A stretch of DNA of 64,000 nt, from positions 275,735 through 339,734 of the forward strand of contig NZ_WMEX01000003.1 of assembly GCF_009856365.1 (NCBI RefSeq). The letters run 5' to 3'. Source of the stretch: Vreelandella halophila (lineage in GTDB: Bacteria; Pseudomonadota; Gammaproteobacteria; Pseudomonadales; Oleiphilaceae). Shown piece by piece: positions 61,335 to 64,000 of this stretch (position 1 is the first letter of the stretch; each line of letters begins with the position of its first letter). The notes beneath the pieces were generated by a model. That model was not told the origin of the DNA, ran no database searches, and was given only the letters and a program-made list of their open reading frames with translations. Made by a program: the position numbers and the translations under genes.

Positions 61335-61892
61335 TCAGCGTGTAAGAAGCACCAGGACAGGACCGCGGTGGCCGGACGGGTCAACAGGCATGCGCCACTC
61401 ATAACCGCTCCCGGTCAGCCATTCGCGGATGGCGTTCCATTCGGCCTCGCCACCATCGTGGCCACGGTACACCATCAGCGACAGACAGCCGCCGGAGGCC
61501 AGCATTGCCATCGACTGTTCCAGAGCAGGGATTGTCGTGTCCGCCCCGGTGGTGCGGGTGCGGTCACTGCCGGGGAGATAGCCCAGATTGAACATCACGG
61601 CATCCAGCTGCCGCTCCCCGTGGGGCCTAACCTGCTCCCGGATATGGGCATGGCTTTCACAAAGGAGGGTCACGCGCTCGCCAAGCCCGGCGTCGGCAAG
61701 CTGGTTTCGGGTGGCCTCGATAGCAGCAGGCTGGACATCCATTGCCCAGACATGGCCCGTGGCGCCCACCTGCTCCGCCAGGAACCGGGTGTCATGGCCA
61801 TTCCCGGCCGTGGCATCCAGCGCCAGGCCGCCCTCGCCCAGCACCCCGGCAACCGCTTCATGGGCCTGCCGGGTCAGTCTCACACCACCCAC
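61335..61892 (-). CDS. MnmM/YtqB-family SAM-dependent tRNA methyltransferase
   Basis: A 185-residue class I methyltransferase of the YtqB family (Pfam rRNA_methylase). Motif I is ALDATAGNGHDTRFLA, and the family signature is the block MFNLGYLPGSDRTRTTGADTTIPAL, with MVYRGHDGGEAEW later. In Firmicutes such enzymes (MnmM) methylate 5-aminomethyl-2-thiouridine at the tRNA wobble position. Start is GTG at 61892 (or the GTG at 61883). It overlaps the upstream dehydrogenase gene by 13 bases, so they are one transcript. Confidence 0.88.
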   Translation of the reverse strand: MGGVRLTRQAHEAVAGVLGEGGLALDATAGNGHDTRFLAEQVGATGHVWAMDVQPAAIEATRNQLADAGLGERVTLLCESHAHIREQVRPHGERQLDAVMFNLGYLPGSDRTRTTGADTTIPALEQSMAMLASGGCLSLMVYRGHDGGEAEWNAIREWLTGSGYEWRMPVDPSGHRGPVLVLLTR

Positions 61893-62839
61893 CGTTCCAG
61901 GGTGCCGGCGGCGAAGGCCTGCAGGTTGTCGGCGCTCTGCTGCACCATGCGCTGCCGGGCCTCCTGGCTCGCCCAGGCACAGTGCGGAGTCACCAGCAGG
62001 TTGGGGATATCGTCGGCAAGCAGGGGATTGCCATCCACCGGCGGTTCCTGTGTCAGGACGTCCACGCCGGCGCCGGCAATGTCGCCCTGGCGCAGGGCAT
62101 CCGCCAGCGCCTGCTCGTTAACGATACCGCCCCGGGAGGTGTTCACCAGCAATGCGGACTCCTTCATGGTCCTGAGAGCCTGCGCATCGATCAGATCCCG
62201 GGTGTCATCGCTCAGAAGGCAGTGCACGGAAAGCACATCCGCGACAGGGAGCAGCCTCTCCAGCGACTGCCGGGGGAAACCATCCACCTCCCCTTCCGGC
62301 TGCCCGGGTCTGGCCGCGATCCGCACATCCATCCCAAAGGCCTGCCCCAGCCGGGCCACGCCCTGCCCCAGATCGCCATACCCAAGCACCACTAGGGTCC
62401 TGCCCTCCAGCTCGATGATGGGATGATCCATGCGACAGAACATGGGGCTCTGCTGCCACCAGCCGGCGCGTACATCCTGGACGTAATCCACCAGACGGTT
62501 GGCCAGGGCCAGGATCAGGGAGAACGTATGCTGGACCAGTACGGGCCGGGCGTAACGGATGGCGTTGACCACACGGATGCCCCTGGCCTCGGCCGCTTCC
62601 AGGTCGATGTTATTGACCCCTGTTGCGGTGACGACCACGACACGGAGATCCGGCGCCGCCGCGAAATGCTCATCCCTTAGAACCACTTTGTTCGTGACCA
62701 CGGCTTCGGCATCCGCGATGCGCTCGGCCACCTGTTCGGGAGCACTGGTTCCATGGAGGGTCAGATCCGCGGCGGCCTGCATCGGGCCCAGGTCCACGTC
62801 CGACCCAAGGGTATCGGCATCCAGGAAAACGGCTTTCAC
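61880..62839 (-). CDS. D-2-hydroxyacid dehydrogenase (glycerate/hydroxypyruvate type)
   Basis: A 319-residue NAD-dependent enzyme. The Rossmann motif GYGDLGQGVARLGQ is near residue 150, the conserved Arg in VNTSRGGIVNEQAL, the Glu in GVDVLTQEPP and the catalytic His in VTPHCAWAS. These residues make up the usual Arg-Glu-His triad. It resembles glycerate dehydrogenases more than D-lactate dehydrogenases, which is a family-level impression. Start is GTG at 62839 with AGGAGGA about ten bases upstream. Confidence 0.92.
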   Translation of the reverse strand: MKAVFLDADTLGSDVDLGPMQAAADLTLHGTSAPEQVAERIADAEAVVTNKVVLRDEHFAAAPDLRVVVVTATGVNNIDLEAAEARGIRVVNAIRYARPVLVQHTFSLILALANRLVDYVQDVRAGWWQQSPMFCRMDHPIIELEGRTLVVLGYGDLGQGVARLGQAFGMDVRIAARPGQPEGEVDGFPRQSLERLLPVADVLSVHCLLSDDTRDLIDAQALRTMKESALLVNTSRGGIVNEQALADALRQGDIAGAGVDVLTQEPPVDGNPLLADDIPNLLVTPHCAWASQEARQRMVQQSADNLQAFAAGTLERWVV

Positions 62840-62918
62840 GGTGATGATTCCTCCTGATCGGGTACAGCGATGACAGGCGTTATTGTCACCGCTGACCCCC
62901 GTTGAGGCAATCAGCCGA

Positions 62919-64000
62919 TCACCGCAGCTCGCTGGAACTCAATCCCAGCAGGCGCCGGGCAATGATCAGGTTCTGGATCTGCTGGGTGCCTTCAAAGATG
63001 TCCAGGATCTTGGAGTCCCGGGCCCATTTCTCCAGCAGTTCCTCCTCGCTGTAGCCCAGGGTGCCCGCCAGTTCGGCGCAGCGCAGGGTGATCCAGTTAC
63101 CCACGCGCCCGGCCTTGGCCTTGCACATGGAAGCCTGAACCGAATTGGGCTGATGGTTGTCCGCCATCCAGGCGGCACGCACGGTCAGCCAGTAGGCGGC
63201 CTCCCATTCCGCCTCCATGCGGTAGATCTCGGCCTCAACGGCGGAGCCATTGTCCACGGGCTGACCGTAATCCAGATTCACTTGGTCGGCGAGGAGTTCC
63301 TTCAACCGTTCCAGCGCGGCACGGCCGCAGCCCACCGCCATGGCCGCCACCAGGGGACGGGTGTTGTCGAAGGTCTGCATGGCACCGGCAAAGCCCTTGC
63401 TGGTGTCGATCTCGGGACTCCCGAGCAGGTTCTCCGCCGGTACCCGACAGTCCTGGAAGTGGATGGCGGCGGTGTCCGAGGCCCGAATGCCCAGCTTTTT
63501 CTCCAGGCGCGCCAGCTCCATGCCGGGCGTGCCCCACTCCACCACGAATGACTTGATGGCAGCCTTGCCCATGGACGGATCCAGGGTTGCCCAGACCACC
63601 ACGCAGTCCGCCCGCTCACCGGCGGTCACATAGATCTTCTCGCCATTGAGGACGTACTCGTCGCCCTCACGGCGAGCCGTGGTCCGGATGGCGCCGGAAT
63701 CCGAGCCGCAGCCGGGCTCGGTGATAGCCATGGCCGCCCATTTACCTTCGAATCGCTGCTTCTGCTCATCCGTGGCAACAGCGGAAATGGCGGCATTGCC
63801 CAGCCCCTGTCGGGGCAACGAGAGCATCAGGGCCACGTCGCCGTAGCACAGCTCCATGGCGCCGAGACAGACGCCCATGTTGGAGCCGTTACGCACGCCT
63901 TCGGTGCCAGCCTCGCCACTGGCCCCGGTGGTCGCGGCGCCCGCCGAGTTGGAGGGATCGCCCTCGTTGAACCCATCCAGAATCGAAGCCAGCATATCCA
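62919..64000 (-). CDS. acyl-CoA dehydrogenase, N-terminus cut by window edge
   Basis: About 360 visible residues of a flavin-dependent acyl-CoA dehydrogenase; the start lies beyond the right edge. FAD-binding and substrate blocks are visible: ITEPGCGSDSGAIRTTA, YVLNGEKIYVTAGERAD, LGIRASDTAAIHFQDCRVPAENLLG, and the C-terminal ILDIFEGTQQIQNLIIARRLLG in which the catalytic Glu sits. The family catalyses the first step of fatty acid beta-oxidation or branched-chain amino acid breakdown. A gap of 79 bases separates it from the dehydrogenase gene downstream. Confidence 0.94.
   Translation of the reverse strand, partial: DMLASILDGFNEGDPSNSAGAATTGASGEAGTEGVRNGSNMGVCLGAMELCYGDVALMLSLPRQGLGNAAISAVATDEQKQRFEGKWAAMAITEPGCGSDSGAIRTTARREGDEYVLNGEKIYVTAGERADCVVVWATLDPSMGKAAIKSFVVEWGTPGMELARLEKKLGIRASDTAAIHFQDCRVPAENLLGSPEIDTSKGFAGAMQTFDNTRPLVAAMAVGCGRAALERLKELLADQVNLDYGQPVDNGSAVEAEIYRMEAEWEAAYWLTVRAAWMADNHQPNSVQASMCKAKAGRVGNWITLRCAELAGTLGYSEEELLEKWARDSKILDIFEGTQQIQNLIIARRLLGLSSSELR

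Noticed and set aside
1-64000. Mobile elements, prophage or integrated plasmid (suggested at first by the ParA gene)
   Set aside because: No integrase, transposase, att-like repeat, tRNA boundary or composition break was seen; ParA is embedded in the chemotaxis operon with coupled starts.

Overview
The window looks like chromosomal DNA of a free-living, motile, GC-rich gammaproteobacterium (GC roughly 60-65% by eye). Core genes fit this: dnaE followed by accA and tilS, a CysZ homologue, DsbD, a DUF2069 protein and WrbA. A BCCT-type compatible-solute carrier, a monomeric NADP isocitrate dehydrogenase and acidic proteins would suit a moderate halophile, possibly related to the Ectothiorhodospiraceae. 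That placement is inference. I saw no rRNA, tRNA, CRISPR array, insertion sequence, prophage or pseudogene. Genes are densely packed, often with 4-base ATGA overlaps.

Layout. 1-2.0 kb: a PEBP-family gene and a BCCT transporter cut by the left edge. 2.2-3.3 kb: an exported M15-like peptidase. 3.4-8.7 kb: a minus-strand signalling cluster (CHASE histidine kinase, REC-PAS-GGDEF-EAL protein, PAS histidine kinase, single-domain response regulator). 8.7-17.1 kb: a membrane protein with an unusual repeated inverted motif upstream, an SDR reductase, a DUF488 protein, a large secreted DUF6351-like hydrolase, a Crp-type regulator facing a PAS-GGDEF cyclase, an NlpC/P60 lipoprotein, an ABM-like protein and a tyrosine/dual-specificity phosphatase. 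17.1-26.4 kb: PhzF, SatD plus a DUF3307-like membrane protein behind palindromic sites, an alpha/beta hydrolase, an aspartic protease with CysZ, a GNAT enzyme, a membrane protein with a helical-repeat tail, a rhomboid protease, a PfpI-type protein and a SmpA-like lipoprotein. 26.5-28.9 kb: a cobalamin riboswitch ahead of an unrecognised small gene, then a membrane PAS-GGDEF cyclase. 28.9-36.4 kb: a class II aldolase, a proline-racemase-like enzyme with substituted catalytic cysteines, two MDR oxidoreductases, isocitrate dehydrogenase and a histone-deacetylase-family amidohydrolase. 36.4-41.6 kb: a three-gene periplasmic thiol-redox operon (DsbD, Lgt-like/TlpA fusion, DsbC/G-like) divergent from an OmpR-type two-component pair. 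41.7-51.6 kb: a methyltransferase, tilS, accA, dnaE, a TlpA-like lipoprotein, DUF2069, a GspE-type ATPase and wrbA. 51.7-60.4 kb: a complete chemotaxis operon. 60.4-64 kb: a periplasmic binding protein, an MnmM-like methyltransferase, a D-2-hydroxyacid dehydrogenase and an acyl-CoA dehydrogenase cut by the right edge.

The most coherent system is the chemotaxis operon: STAS, CheY, CheA, CheW, ParA, soluble chemoreceptor, CheR, CheD, CheB, behind a very good sigma-28 promoter. A ParA ATPase next to a receptor with no membrane segment and a basic, low-complexity N-terminus implies a cytoplasmic chemosensory cluster that is positioned and segregated like a plasmid, as known for PpfA/TlpT in Rhodobacter sphaeroides. 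A possible internal start would yield a receptor without that N-terminal tag. The other standout observations are the riboswitch-controlled orphan gene, the Ser/Thr variant of the proline racemase fold, and three small arrays of palindromic or direct repeats upstream of regulatory-looking genes. Three intact GGDEF proteins (one with EAL), each with an inhibitory I-site, make cyclic-di-GMP signalling a second theme.
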